Below, piece after piece: positions 48,109 through 60,700 of a DNA stretch of 64,000 nt (positions are counted from its first letter, which is position 1; every line of letters begins with the position of its first letter). The stretch covers positions 6,647,248-6,711,247 of the forward strand of contig CM068383.1 of the NCBI GenBank assembly GCA_034770075.1, read 5' to 3'. The notes under the pieces are model-generated. The model saw nothing but the letters and a program-made list of their open reading frames with translations, was not told the origin of the DNA and searched no databases. The stretch comes from Aralia elata. Lineage: Eukaryota > Streptophyta > Magnoliopsida > Apiales > Araliaceae. A program made the translations under genes and the position numbers.

Positions 48109-51100
48109 ATGACGTCGACGTGCGATGGAGAAGAACAGCGCTACCAGAACGTCGTCGTAATGAGGCACGGCGACCGGATAGACAACTTCCAGCCGCTGTG
48201 GGAGGCAACGGCGAAGAGAAAGTGGGACCCACCCCTGGTAGAAGAGGGCAAGACACGGGCTTTTGACACGGGTCGGAAGCTCCGTGACCATCTGGGTTTC
48301 CCGATCCACCGGGTCTTTGTATCGCCATTTCTCCGGTGCCTCCAGACCGCCGCCGAAGTGGTCTCGGCTCTATGTGCTGAAAACGATGACCCGACCCGTA
48401 CGTCATCCCAAGAAGTCACCATTGATCCTACCAAGCTCAAGGTCTGTTCAGTTTATTATGAATGCATATATATACATATACATTTATATATATATGTATA
48501 ATTTTAGATTCAACTAGTGTGAAATTTGTTTGATTATATTTATGGAAGCAATGATGCATGAATGTGTATTAATAAAGTTACTTTCTGTGCTGTGATGAGA
48601 AGTGTTATTTGCTGATTAATTGTGATCAAATGTGTTTTTGTTAAAATTGATTGGTTTGCTAGTGGTGCAGATTGAAATCAACTTTTGGATATGAAGAAAG
48701 AAAGCTCAATTCTTATTGTCATGAGATTTTGATAGATACCAATAATTTTAAAAAAAGTTGTTTAATGTGATGATGTTTTGATAAATATCAGCAATTTGCA
48801 AATACAGATTGTGGGTGATTGTCTGTTGGTTTTTAGTTGAGAAAATTTCAGGTTGTTACCAAATAATCAGTATACATGACTGGAAAAAATTGATTACTTA
48901 GAAAAATTTATTTTTTAAAGGATAATCCACATACAAGGAGGGATATTATTTATCAACTGAAGGTTGGTTACTGTTATTGCAATGTGCTATTGAAGAACAA
49001 ATGATTGATTTAAGTCATTTAAGTGCATTGAAACAATAACAGTAAAAAAAAGGTAATTTGGATGACAACTAGTAAATATGTTTGATGTTCCCTTTTGGTA
49101 GGAAGAATGAAGATAGTAGAGACAGAATAGGTATCCCCAAGGTATAGAAAAGTTCCTTCTTTGAGTTTGGATGAGCTTTTGATCTTATTTATGTAGATCC
49201 TCATGTACCTTTAGCTTCATTTCTTCCTCAGAATGTGTTTAAAAGTACAATTCTGTTTCAAATAGTTTAGATCTTGACTATGCTTTATGCTTTGATCTCC
49301 AATTTAGTAGGAGGCTTAGGAAGTTGCTAGTGAGTGTAAGAGTTTAGTAGTCTATATCCAGAGGGAAGAGATGCAACTTTTTTCTCCTGGATTTTGGATG
49401 AGCGACAAGGGAAGAAGGAACAAAGGAAGGTCTATTTGATTTCACTATTACATCCTAGTCTAGAAAGTTGACATCTTTCTAGAGGTTGCAATGGTGAAGA
49501 AAAAGATTTGTACTCCTTTGATGTTAGTTCTACTTTGGCCTTTGGGGGAAGAATGAAAATGGTGGTAACTGGGCAAAGTTGCATTCCTTATTTAGTTCCT
49601 TCCCTTCAACTTTCCTATTTTACCAAATGAAGGTCTGTTTATCAATTCCCTCCCAATGTTTTACCAGTAATCCACCTTTCCCTTCTTTCAATATGCTGGA
49701 CATTGCCAATCTTACCCGTGTCTTTATTATCGAACACACCCACAAAACTTTAACTTTTTCAGAATAAGAAAACAGCATGCGAGTATATAAGGGAAACAAA
49801 ATGTGCACTTTCTGATTCATTTGTTTGTAAACCACTGAATGCATGACCATTCCTCTTCATGATGAACTGATGAAGTAGAGGCACTGCTTAATATTTTTAC
49901 CGGGATTGAAAGGAGCAGTTGCATTTGATAATGCTCTGTTTCTAGGGTATGACCTGGAACAGGACTCTAACACTGTGAAAAGTTATATAGTTTATATACA
50001 GTCATACGGTCTTGCAGAAACTTATCCAAATATTATCTTACTCAGTTGTCTTATAATTCAAATAAGCTATTTTATATCTTTTTTATCAGTGTTGGTTTGG
50101 CTGTATGGATTTAAGTATTAAAAAGACACCTTAAATAAACTTGTATTGGAGAACTTTATTATGCTGTACATTTACTATTGTTAGTTGTTATAGTAACACT
50201 CTTCCTGATACAAATGTTTTTATATACCCCTCTGAAATATACAATCAGATTGACTTCATTATCTAACATTGCCTCCATGACTTGCACGTGTTGTCCAGGT
50301 ATCTATCGAGTATGGTTTGTGTGAGATGTTGAACACGGAAGCCATAAGGCCTAATATGGCTCCTGAAGACGGGAAGTTTATCTTCAATAGCTCAGAATGT
50401 GAAGCTATCTTACCTGCCAGGACAGTGGATCATACTGCAGAACGAGTGTATCAAAAGGTAACACAGTAAACCTGCTTTATCAATTTATGCCAAGTGATTG
50501 AAAATTCTATAGCATGAGATTATAAACATAGACTCCAAATGTGCAAATTATTGGCTTTCTGGTTTCTTATTTCAACTCTAGTTGCCACAATGGGAGGAAA
50601 CAGCGGAGGGTGCTAGAGATCGATATGTGCATGTTATAAAGGCTCTTGCTGATAAATACCCTTCGGAAAACTTGTTGCTCGTGACACATGGTAACTTTCT
50701 TTTGTTTTTTCTTATGGATTTCAGTTCAGGTTTTGGTCAAGATACATCTAGTGATTGGGATAGGCGTTCACATTATCTCTAATTTACAACCCATAACATC
50801 TGCAAGATTTGTATGCATTCATCACCAAAACCTTTGTGTTACATCCACAAGATACACATACGTTTACCAAATTCTTAAGATATTTTCAAACTATAATCTC
50901 ATAATTTTTTTTTATTAAAAGAATGAAACAGTACCTCAAAAGGTTCAAAGGAACAGTAAAAATTCTCCAATTTTATTTGTTGTTTCAGAAGTTACAAGTT
51001 GTCGTGTAGTTTCCAAACATACATACATTGACTTTCTTGAGTTTTAAATATCTTTTACGCAGGGTACGGAGTTGGGGTTTCAGTTTCTGCATTCGCTAAA

Positions 51101-51244
51101 GACACTACTGTGTACAATGTTGATTATTGCGGATATTCAGAGTCGAGGAGACCTATCTCCTTCGGCAAAGACAATACATTTATTGCTGGAAACTTTGAGG
51201 CGCTACATATAGGTCAGAATGGTATCGGGCTCTGTCTCAAATGA
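48109..51244 (+). CDS. Histidine phosphatase (phosphoglycerate-mutase-like) protein, four exons, intact
   Basis: Exons 48109-48441, 50299-50457, 50582-50690 and 51063-51244 join to 260 codons with GT/AG borders and matching phases. The protein opens with a VVMRHGDR motif (R19, H20, G21), whose histidine is phosphorylated in this superfamily. SPFLRCLQTA follows, then an acidic CEML segment (second exon) and LLLVTHGYG with the second catalytic histidine (H200). Length and layout fit plant phosphoglycerate-mutase family proteins related to UBASH3/TULA-type phosphatases rather than glycolytic mutase. There is no signal peptide, so it is probably cytosolic; the substrate is unknown. The first ATG follows a CT-rich leader (48060-48098). 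Only its introns and flanks show repeats; it is the one clearly intact host gene in the window. Confidence 0.9.
48442..50298 (+). other. Intron 1 of the phosphatase gene
   Basis: 1857 bp, starts GTCTGT and ends TTGTCCAG. AT/T-rich with no coding sequence. A (TA)-rich patch is at 48466-48500. Phase 0. Confidence 0.85.
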
Positions 51245-51848
51245 GCCAAACTGCATTTAATTCATCTTAAATCTAATATTGATTTGGTGCGATTCGGTGC
51301 GTCTGCCTGCATATCAGAAATCCTCATTTCCATTCCACTGCTCACCAACATTTGATAGTGGAAACAATCCTGATTATATTCTGTGTTACTCTTACAAGTT
51401 TTATTTGTGGAATTGATCAAACCTATTTGATTGAAGATTTGGTTCGAGTTTTATATCCTATTTAGTTCTTAATAATATGAAAGATACATTTCTTCCAGTT
51501 ATACAGATTAGCCACTAGAAATCTCCTGTTTTTGTGCTTCTTCTCAGTAGGATTGAACTCGTGCTGAAACAGGTTTTGTTCAAAGTGGCACAGGATGATG
51601 TGCAAGATTGTGTCATACATGATGATTAAAGAATTGAACTTGCAGGGTGCCGGAAAATGTGAAACCACAAAAAGAAAATGCAAGCACAGAAACCACAAAA
51701 ATAGTCGAACGAGACTATTTTTTAACTGAAAGAATATATCAAAGAAAAATTATAGATAACTAAATCAAAATTGAGTAGTTTGCCTTTTTGGTAAGCTAAA
51801 CAGTTTTATCTAGTTACCTAACATTGTTCATATCAAAATCCTCCTATG

Positions 51849-51856
<8 letters not shown>
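51245..51856 (+). other. 3' flank of the phosphatase gene
   Basis: Probable 3' UTR and downstream region. AATAAT- and TATATC-type AT-rich signals but no decisive poly(A) site. No other gene. Confidence 0.5.
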
Positions 51857-51888
<32 letters not shown>

Positions 51889-51927
51889 TATATGTATATA
51901 TGTATGTATATATATATATATATATAG
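51857..51927. repeat. (TA)n microsatellite, left of a hairpin element
   Basis: TA repeats with a few GTA interruptions. Confidence 0.92.
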
Positions 51928-52046
51928 CGGTTCAAGAGCAGACCGGTCTTTAGCGACGGTTTTTCCGTCGCCTATACAATAGGCGACGGAAAAACTATCG
52001 CTAAAGACCGGTTTACTAGCAGACCGGTCTGCTCTTGAGCCATACC

Positions 52047-52047
<1 letters not shown>
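51928..52047. mobile_element. 120-bp hairpin MITE inserted in (TA)n
   Basis: Almost fully palindromic. TTCAAGAGCAGACCGGT pairs with ACCGGTCTGCTCTTGAG, and CTTTAGCGACGGTTTTTCCG with CGGAAAAACTATCGCTAAAG, around a GTCGCCTATACAATAGGCGAC centre. TA repeats touch both sides. Confidence 0.88.

Positions 52048-52120
<73 letters not shown>
52048..52120. repeat. (TA)n microsatellite between two foldback elements
   Basis: About 70 bp of uninterrupted TA. Confidence 0.95.
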
Positions 52121-52122
<2 letters not shown>

Positions 52123-53310
52123 GTCCGTATTCATAGCAACCGGTTGCTATGAGTACTATTCCAGTAACTATGATCCTAATTGTTGATCTGGAAAATGAAA
52201 AGTCGAGGTTTCACTCATTTTTTCCACTGCCGCAATAAGTTGTTGCGGCAGCAAAAGAACTTGTTGCAGCATGAGTAATGACCACATTGCCCCTCATCCC
52301 CTTAACCATTACGCAACAGCTTGTTGCCGCTGTTGCGGCAAGGACAAAATTATTTATATATCTCCTTTCCTTATGCATGCTTCTTATACCATTACTAATA
52401 TTATTACTACTTATGCATGCTTCTTAAATTAGTATTAGTTAGTATTACCATTACCATTAATGTTAATATTAATATTAATACAATATGAATGTTAATACTA
52501 ATATTAATTTTAATATAAATATTAATATTAAATTTTTTTTTATTAAAATTAAAATTAGTAATAATATTAGTAATGCTAATGTTAATGTTAATATTAGTAT
52601 TAGTTAGTATTACCATTAATGTTAATATCAATATTAGTAATAATATTAGTAATATTAATGTTAATATTAATATTAGAAGTAGTTATAGTAATATTAATAC
52701 AATATTAATATTAATTTTTATATTAATATTAATATTAATTTTTATATTAAAATTAATATTAAAATTAGTAATAATATTAGTAATACTAACTAATACTAAT
52801 ACTAATATTAAAAATTAATATTAATTTTAATATAAAAATTAACATTAATATTAATATTAATACTAATATTAGTATTAACATTCATATTGTATTAATATTA
52901 ATATTACTACTTCTAATATTTATATTAACATTAATATTACTAATATTAATATTAACATTAATGATAATACTAACTAATACTAATTTAAGAAGTATGCATA
53001 AGTAGTAATAATATTAGTAATGGTATAAGAAGCATGCACAAGGAAAGGAGATGTATAAATAATTTTGTCCTTGCCGCAACAGCTTGTTGCGGCAGACAAG
53101 TAATGGTTAAGGGAATGAGGGACAGTGTGATCATTACTCGTTCCGCAACAAGTTCTTTTGCTGCCGCAACAAGTTCTTTTGTTGCCGCAACAGCTTGTTG
53201 TGGCAGTGAGAAAAATGAGTGGAATTTCGGCCTTTCATTTTTCAGATCAACGGTTAGGATCATGGTTGCTGAAATAGTACTCATAGCAACCGGTTGTTAT
53301 GGATGCGGGC
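52121..53310. mobile_element. 1.2-kb foldback element, palindromic over nearly its whole length
   Basis: The ends pair through CATAGCAACCGGTTGCTATG (left, perfect 20-bp palindrome) and ATAGCAACCGGTTGTTATGG (right). The arms pair onward through TGATCTG, CACTCATTTTT, several GCCGCAACAAGTTCTTTTG-type blocks, CTCCTTTCCTTATGCATGC and a long ATTAATATTAAT centre. A TA run borders each side. The long isoleucine/asparagine-rich open frames inside come from the ATTAAT repeats and are not genes. Confidence 0.9.
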
Positions 53311-53464
53311 CCTATATATATATATGTTTGTTTTAGGTAATTGATATTAACAAGACAAGAATGATGGGCACAGGTCAAACTCTAACCGTTTGACAATTAT
53401 ACCCCTACTATTAATATAGTTGCCTAAACTAAACTAATCAATATCATTGTCCCAAATTGCCTGA

Positions 53465-53750
53465 ACCTAGAGCTGCAAACGAACCGAACCGTTCGCGAAC
53501 CGGTTCGGTTCGGTTCGAGTTCCGTTCGGTTCGAGTTCGACTAGAGCACCAAATCGAGTCGAGTTCGCACATGGTGTTCGGTTCGATTGCTCGATCGAAC
53601 ATGTTCGCGAACCATGTGGTTCGGTTCGCATGTGTTCGCGAACAGTTCGAGTTCGGTTCGACTCGGTAAGTTCGAGTTCGAGTTCGGTTTCGGTTCGATT
53701 AGCTCGTGTTCGGTTCAATGCGTTCGAGTTCGAGATTGGTTCGAGATGTT
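53465..53750. repeat. GGTTCG/CGAAC-rich degenerate repeat
   Basis: About 40 near-copies of GGTTCG, GTTCGAG or CGAACC in both orientations. It starts with AGAGCTGCAAACGAACCGAA, a phrase resembling the ends of some plant hAT-like elements. There is no target duplication I can define. Highly enriched in CG compared with its surroundings. Confidence 0.7.
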
Positions 53751-54073
53751 CGATTTCTTATGTTTAAAATTTAAATTGTTTCTAAAATTCTAAATATAAA
53801 TAATTGGTTATTTCATGTTAAATTCTAATGTTTGTCTAATTGTCTTATCAATAATGGTTAAATTTGTAGTAATTTTCTTTTTTTTTACTTAAACATCTTT
53901 TTGTGTTTTTAATAATTGATTATAAGTAATAAAGTAAACATTTTTATTAAATAATAATGTGTACCTCTTCACCTCTATTTTAATTAAAATAATTTTAATA
54001 CTTTTATAAAAATTTAACAATGATTGTTGGATTATTACAATTTACATCTCTAATAATTTAATAAAGTATAATC
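53751..54073. other. AT-rich sequence without a recognisable gene
   Basis: No coding, RNA or repeat structure seen. Confidence 0.6.
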
Positions 54074-55119
54074 TGTGACGCCCCCAAATCCGGGTCACCC
54101 GAACCGCGGACTTGGTTCGTCACTATCTCATACCTGCATCATATTATTGATAACTTACAGCGGAAATAAAGGAATATTTACATTGATATAACATAAATAA
54201 TCCTGTCCCAAGTCTCGAAACCAAAACTTCTACAAAACGTAACTTAATACATAAGGGTAATTAAGTCTTAATACATCACAAAAGTCAACGAGTCTTAATA
54301 CATAATCAAAACGATAATCTTAACGGTACAAAGCTAATCCATGGCTTTGCCTTTGCCTTTATCCATCCCTGAACTTTCACCACGAGCTCCACTAACTGAA
54401 ATATTTTAAGGAAAGCAAGGGTGAGCAACAAATTTGCTCAGCAAGTATAATAACAATAATCGTGAATCATCAAATGAATACTTTATAGCTTACAAGAATC
54501 AAGAGAATAAAAGATAGCTCAAGAATCTGCATAATCTCAACGAATGATCTCATTAACACAATTGTAGGTCCTCTAAGGACCGAATGATTTCAAGGTTTCC
54601 AAATGGAGGAAATATTCTATACTGAGTGGTCATCATGACACTGAACTTTTACTAGAATCACCAGAAATTCATCCGATAATCCGACATACTAATACAATAG
54701 GTGATCAGCCTAATGTACCCGGTGTTATGCATAACCCCTTTAACATACTGTTCGCGCGCGTGTCGGTATCCCGACATACATACTGTTTCCCCTGCTATGA
54801 GGGTTGTTCATCTCAACTTTACATAGGAACCCAAACCAAACAATTTGATTGGATAGCTTTACTTAACAACAATGATGATTAAACATACGTCTAGCCGAAA
54901 CAAGTGGCGTAAACTATTTCTTTAAACAGTTCATGAACGAAGAACTTAAACGTTTCACAGTCCAATAACAGATAATGAGTTCAAATACATAAGCTGTGAA
55001 TATCAATAATTTATCTTTGATGTGGAGTAATTGACAATAATTAGTCCACTAAATAATTGAAAGTAATAACTCGATTTGAGTCACGAAACCTGCAACAATA
55101 TACCTGTTTGCACAAAATA

Positions 55120-55470
55120 AAAAGTAGTGCATAAGGTTTAGAAACTTGCCCAACACAAGGGTTAGACAAGGGTTAAAGAAGAACTTGCAACAACATAAAA
55201 TGATCGCTCAATCAATAATTAACTCGCACAATAGAACTTGCCCAACACAAGGGTTAGACAAGGGTTAAGGAAACTTGCATAACATACACCTGTTTGCACG
55301 AAATAAAAAGAATAGTGCATAAGGTTTAGAAACTTGCCCAACACAAGGGTTAGACAAGGGATAGGAAACTTGCATAACATACACCTGTTTGCACGAAATA
55401 AAAAGAATAGTGCATAAGGTTTAGAAACTTGCCCAACACAAGGGTTAGACAAGGGATAGGAAACTTGCCT
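55120..55470. repeat. ~94-bp tandem repeat inside the 3' LTR
   Basis: Four copies of a core with AACTTGCCCAACACAAGGG, the last three ~93 bp apart; between them lies ACACCTGTTTGCACGAAAT. The same array is in the 5' LTR at 63600-63950. It yields a repetitive open frame that is not a gene. Confidence 0.9.
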
Positions 55471-55924
55471 GAAGCGCTGCTACAATAATACAACACACGC
55501 TCCTTAATATCCTACACAATTAAGTACATATTTACATAACAATTAGTCACATTTCAAATAATGGTTCAAAACGGACGCTGCATCATTAAAACACATTGAT
55601 CACCCTACGACTACCCAGTCGGGGGTCTCGCTCCCTGGTGAGCGAGCGGCTGCCCAGCTCGCCGGTGAGCTGGCGGGGGTCGGGGGGCAGCGTCCCCTGG
55701 AAACCAAGCCTAAATTGCAATTAGATTATTCAATTTCCGCCTTAAAACAATACCAATCTGGTTGACATTTGAGAAATAATTAAGCATTTAGGGTTTAACA
55801 GAATATGCTTAGTTAATCTGTCTAATCATTTAATCCAAGGAAAAATATAAGTGTTAGACCCATTGAAAAGGTTTCATTAGGTCAGACCCGACTTGACCCG
55901 CCTGACCGACCCAACCTGGCCCAA

Positions 55925-56130
55925 ACACGGAGCTGGCGCTGCGGCGCCGAGCCCAAGTACTGGACCTCACGCTGCGGCATGAGTCCCGTGTCTTCTCCAT
56001 GACCGGGCTTCACGCTGCGGCGTGAGCCTTAAGGCTTGGGCCTCACGCTGCGGCGCGAGTCCCGGTTTTTCCCCACTTGCCCCTCGCTGCAGCGTGAGCT
56101 GCAGGGCATATGGGTGGCGCTGCGGCGCCA
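55925..56130. repeat. GC-rich array of CACGCTGCGGCGTGAG-like units in the LTR
   Basis: Six or so degenerate, partly palindromic copies (GGCGCTGCGGCGCC, CACGCTGCGGCATGAG, CTCGCTGCAGCGTGAG) about 30-45 bp apart in an otherwise AT-rich LTR. Confidence 0.85.
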
Positions 56131-57676
56131 TTCTGCAGTAGCCGGATTCTGGGTTTGTTTCCAGAACGCGACTCCGACCTCCGGCCACTCCAACCTCCAT
56201 AACTCCTTCAATACACAAGCAAATTGGTCCATTCCGGACTCTATGGACTCCTGACTCATGGGGCTACAACATATCAAAAATGCAGAGCTACCCATAATCA
56301 TTAACATGGTCAAATCTAAAGCCAAAGTGTAAAGTTCATACTCTGTTCTTTGAGTTCTTGACAAGTCTTACGAAAATCATTCCTACGAACTCGTTTTAAC
56401 TCCTTTTTACTCCATTCCAATTGGGTTAGCTTCGTAACCCATGGAACTACAACACCATAGCAACAAATAAAATTAACAAGCACGAAATCTAGCATTTATA
56501 GTCCTCTAAAAAGTCCAAATGTCCAAAAGTCCATTGTTCTTCATGTTCTTCATCCTCCTTAAGCATAGGTACGGATTTCTTCTATTTTTGTTCCACTTTG
56601 ATGTTATTAATGGCTTCTATAGTCTCTTAACAACATATATAAACATTTAGAACAAGCAAAAACATCCAGAATCGCTAGAAAGTCAATCCACAAGCTCAAG
56701 AGCTCAAAAACTAAGAAAACTTGAAAATCTTTACAAGAAATCGAATGGAATGGATTTTGTTGGTGTTTACCTCTGTAAATCCTTCCTAGATGATTTAGAA
56801 GCTTGCTAGGCTTGCTTGGCTCGAGTTCTTCTTGCTTGGACTCTCTTCTTCTTCCTCCTTCCTCTTTCCGGCGAATCTTCTTCTTTTCCGGCGGCCTTCT
56901 CCTTCTTTCTTCTTCCTCTTTGCAGCTCTCTCTCACTCTCTATCTCTCTCTCTCTCTCTATCAGCTGATGGTTTAGGGAATGAATGGGAGTTTGAATGAT
57001 TTGGGAGAGTAGAGGAGTGAATTTAGGAGAAGTGGAAGAAAATGAAGATGGGGTTGGTTGCTCAAGGAGCTTGCCGACAACCTCCCCCCTTGCTCAATTT
57101 TGATTGGTCCAAATTTGGGGGTCGGTTCCCTCTTGGAGTAACAAGCCAAAATAAATACCCAAATACACAAAAATATATCCGAAAACTCACACTTTTGTAC
57201 CAAAACTGGTAAATAACTCTACCCAAAATTAAACTGGGTACTCCCATAATTTATTGGGACATATAAAAATAATTATTACGGGGTTTGCCCATTTATTCGG
57301 AACAGCCTTATCATATGTTTCGGATACCGAATAAAACACGAACGGGCTCAAAACGAAAATTCGACTCTTGGAAAATTATTCGTACGCATACACATATTTA
57401 TGAAATTTATTAAAGTCGAAAAAGACGCAAAAATATTATGGCATGAATAGTACCTCAGTAAACGTGTCCCGTGAATAGTGATTTTTCGAATTTTCGCGAA
57501 GTCAATATATTCACTCTAACGACAACACAACCCATAAAATTCAACACATACACATATTCTAGGTTATAACACAACCTTTAAGCACATAACACATAATAAT
57601 ATAAATAAAAATAAAAATTCATTTCATTCACACGTAACTCGGGTTACAAGAAAATTCAAAATTCCCGATCGTTACA

Positions 57677-57692
57677 TTCTCCCCTCCTTATA
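57677..57692 (-). other. Polypurine tract of the Tekay-type element
   Basis: ATAAGGAGGGGAGAA on the minus strand, directly before the LTR start TGTAACGATC. Confidence 0.85.
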
Positions 57693-57723
57693 AGGATTCT
57701 GTCCCCAGAATCACAATACAAGG

Positions 57724-60700
57724 TTAAGCAAAAAGTTGAGGGTAATTCTCCTTCATCTTATCTTCTAATTCCCACGTAGCCTCCTCGGTATTGTGGTTTC
57801 GCCAAACTACTTTCACAGAAGGAATAACCTTATTCCTTAATACTCGCTCTTTCCTATCGACTATCTGAATGGGAATTTCCTCATACGTAAGATCTTTCTC
57901 TATTTGGACGGGCTCATAGGATATCACGTGTTTGTAATCGGGCTTGTATGGTCGTAATACTGAAACGTGGAACACATTGTGGATATGCTCCAGTTCAGGA
58001 GGCAAGGCTATCTCGTACGCCACTTCACCCACTCTTCTCAACACTTCGAACGGTCCTACGAATCTCGGGCTCAACTTTCCCTTCTTTCCAAATCGTATCT
58101 TCCGTTTCCAAGGAGATACCTTCAGAAACACGTAACTGCCGACGTCGAAGTCTCTCGTCTGGCGATGTTAATCTGCATACTTCTTTTGTCGGTCTTGGGC
58201 TGCAACTAATCTTGCCCTGATCACTGCGACCACTTCTGCTGTCTGCTGCACCAATTCTGGTCCCAACAGTCGTCGTTTGCCAACTTCATCCCAGCTTAAT
58301 GGTGTCCTGCACTTCCTTCCGTAGAGGGCTTCATATGGTGGCATACCGATACTAGCGTGATAACTATTATTGTAAGCGAATTCCACGAGTGGTAAATGGT
58401 CATCCCAATTTCCCTTGAACTCCATCACACAAGCTCTCAACATATCCTCTAGTGTTTGAATTGTTCGTTCGCTTTGTCCGTCAGTTTGAGGATGGTAAGT
58501 AGTACTTAATCGCAACTGTGTTCCCATTCTCTCTTGCAAGCTCTTCCAAAAATTTGACGTGAAGCGCGAATCTCGATCTGAGACAATTGACACTGGCACT
58601 CCATGTCGTGAAACAATTTCCTTTATGTACAACTTAGCTAATTGGTTCAAATTAAATCGTATCTTTATCGGTAAAAAGTGTGCTGATTTCGTCAATCGAT
58701 CTACGATAACCCAAATGGCATCATAGCCCCTCTGTGTAACTGGAAGTCCTACCACAAAGTCCATAGTGATGTGCTCCCATTTCCATTCCGGTACACTCAG
58801 TGGCTGAAGTAATCCACTCGGTCTCTGATGTTCTGCTTTGACTTGTTGACAGGTGAGACACTTACTGACGTACTCTGCTACGTCCCGCTTCATGTTGGGC
58901 CACCAAAAATATTGACAAAGATCCCGGTACATTTTCGTACTTCCTGGGTGAACAGAATATGCTGAATTATGTGCCTCGTGTAAGATTTCATCTCTTAATT
59001 CAGTCACGGCTGGCACCCACACTCGCTCCTCGTATCTCAAGATACCATTCTTATCCATTCAGAACTTCTCTTCCTCATTTTCTGCGATCCTTTTCTGTAT
59101 CCTTCCACATTCCTCATCCTTTTCCTGTGCTTCTTTCACTTTGTCGAGTAACGTCGGACGAGCTTCGATTACGAATAACTTCTCTGCTGCCTCTGCCGGA
59201 CTTTTCACCTCAATTTCCAATCTTGCCATTTCCAGTATTAACTCCTCGTGAGTTGTCAACATAAACAATTTCTCATTCCCCTTTCTACTCAATGCATCTG
59301 CTACTACGTTTGCTTTTCCCGGGTGATAAAGAATTTCGCAGTCGTAATCCTTGATTAATTCCAACCACCTCCTCTGTCGCATGTTCAACTCCTTCTGCGT
59401 GAAGATATATTTCAAACTCTTATGATCCGTGTATATCTCACATTTCTCCCCATAAAGGTAATGTCTCCAAATCTTCAATGCAAAAACGACAGCTGCCAAT
59501 TCCAAGTCATGGGTAGGGTATCGTTTCTCGTAATCCTTCAACTGCCGTGACGCATACGCAATGACCTTGCCGTGTTGCATCAACACACAGCCAAGACCCT
59601 TGTGTGATGCATCACTATACACTACAAAGCCTCCCGTATCATCTGGTAATGACAATACAGGCGCTTCACTTAATCTCTTTTTCAACTCCTGAAAACTATC
59701 TTCGCACTTTTCAGACCATACAAACTTCACTGTCTTTCTCGTCAGATTGGTTAACGGGGTTGCTATCTTCGAAAAATCCTGGATAAATCTTCGATAGTAC
59801 CCGACTAACCCTAAGAAACTTCGCACTTCTGTCGGTGTCCTTGGTTGTTCCCAGTTAATAACTGCCTCCACCTTTGCAGGGTCCACTGAGATACCGTCTT
59901 TGTCGATCATATGCCCTAAGAATTGCACCTTTTCCATCCAGAATTCGCACTTGGAAAATTTCGCGTATAACGTTTCCCTTCTCAGTGTCTCCAGTACCTT
60001 GTTCAGATGATCGGCGTGCTCTCCTTCCGTCTTTGAATAAATCAAGATGTCATCGATGAAAACTACTACGAACTTGTCTAAGTACGGCTTCAGAACTCGG
60101 TTCATCAAGTCCATGAATGCTGCTGGCGCATTAGTCAAACCGAAAGACATCACCAAAAACTCGTAATGACCATATCTCGTCCGAAACGCAGTTTTGGGTA
60201 CATCTTCCTTCCTTACTTTTAGCTGATGATATCCGGTTCTCAAATCTATCTTCGAGAAGTGTCTGGCTCCTTTCAGTTGATCGAACAAGTCGTCGATCCT
60301 TGGCAATGGATACTTATTCTTGATCGTTGATTTGTTCAATTCCCGGTAGTCGATGCAGAGCCTCATCGATCCGTCCTTCTTCTTGACAAACAAACCTGGG
60401 GCTCCCCACGGGGACACACTTGGCTGAATATACCCATTGTCCAGTAATTCCTGAAGTTGTATCAACAATTCCTTCATTTCCACTGGCGCCATACGATACG
60501 GAGCCTTCGAAATTGGTGCAGTCCCTGGCACTAAGTCTATTGCAAATTCAATTTCCCTGTCTGGCGGAAGACCGGGTAATTCACTTGGAAACACATCTGG
60601 AAACTCCCTTACTATCGGTATATTCTTAATTTCTACACCTTCTTTCTTTGTATCTACAATATAGGCTAAATAGCCTTCACATCCTTTCTTTAACAACTTT

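Larger units (their letters stand above)
54074..57676 (-). repeat. 3' LTR of the Tekay-type element
   Basis: 3603 bp; reads TGTAACGATC...GGGGGCGTCACA on the minus strand. It contains the tandem repeat at 55120-55470, the GC-rich array at 55925-56130, a GA-rich leader near 56840-56960 and the candidate donor at 56770. Confidence 0.92.

Noticed and set aside
51850..52134. Open frame made of alternating Tyr-Ile
   Set aside because: Translation of (TA)n repeats.
52407..52818. Open frames rich in Ile, Asn, Leu in the 52-53 kb region
   Set aside because: They arise from ATTAAT repeats at the centre of a foldback element; both strands are equally open.
55219..55452. Repetitive 77-codon open frame, also at 63689-63934
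   Set aside because: It is a by-product of the ~94-bp tandem repeat in the LTR and has no start context or domain.
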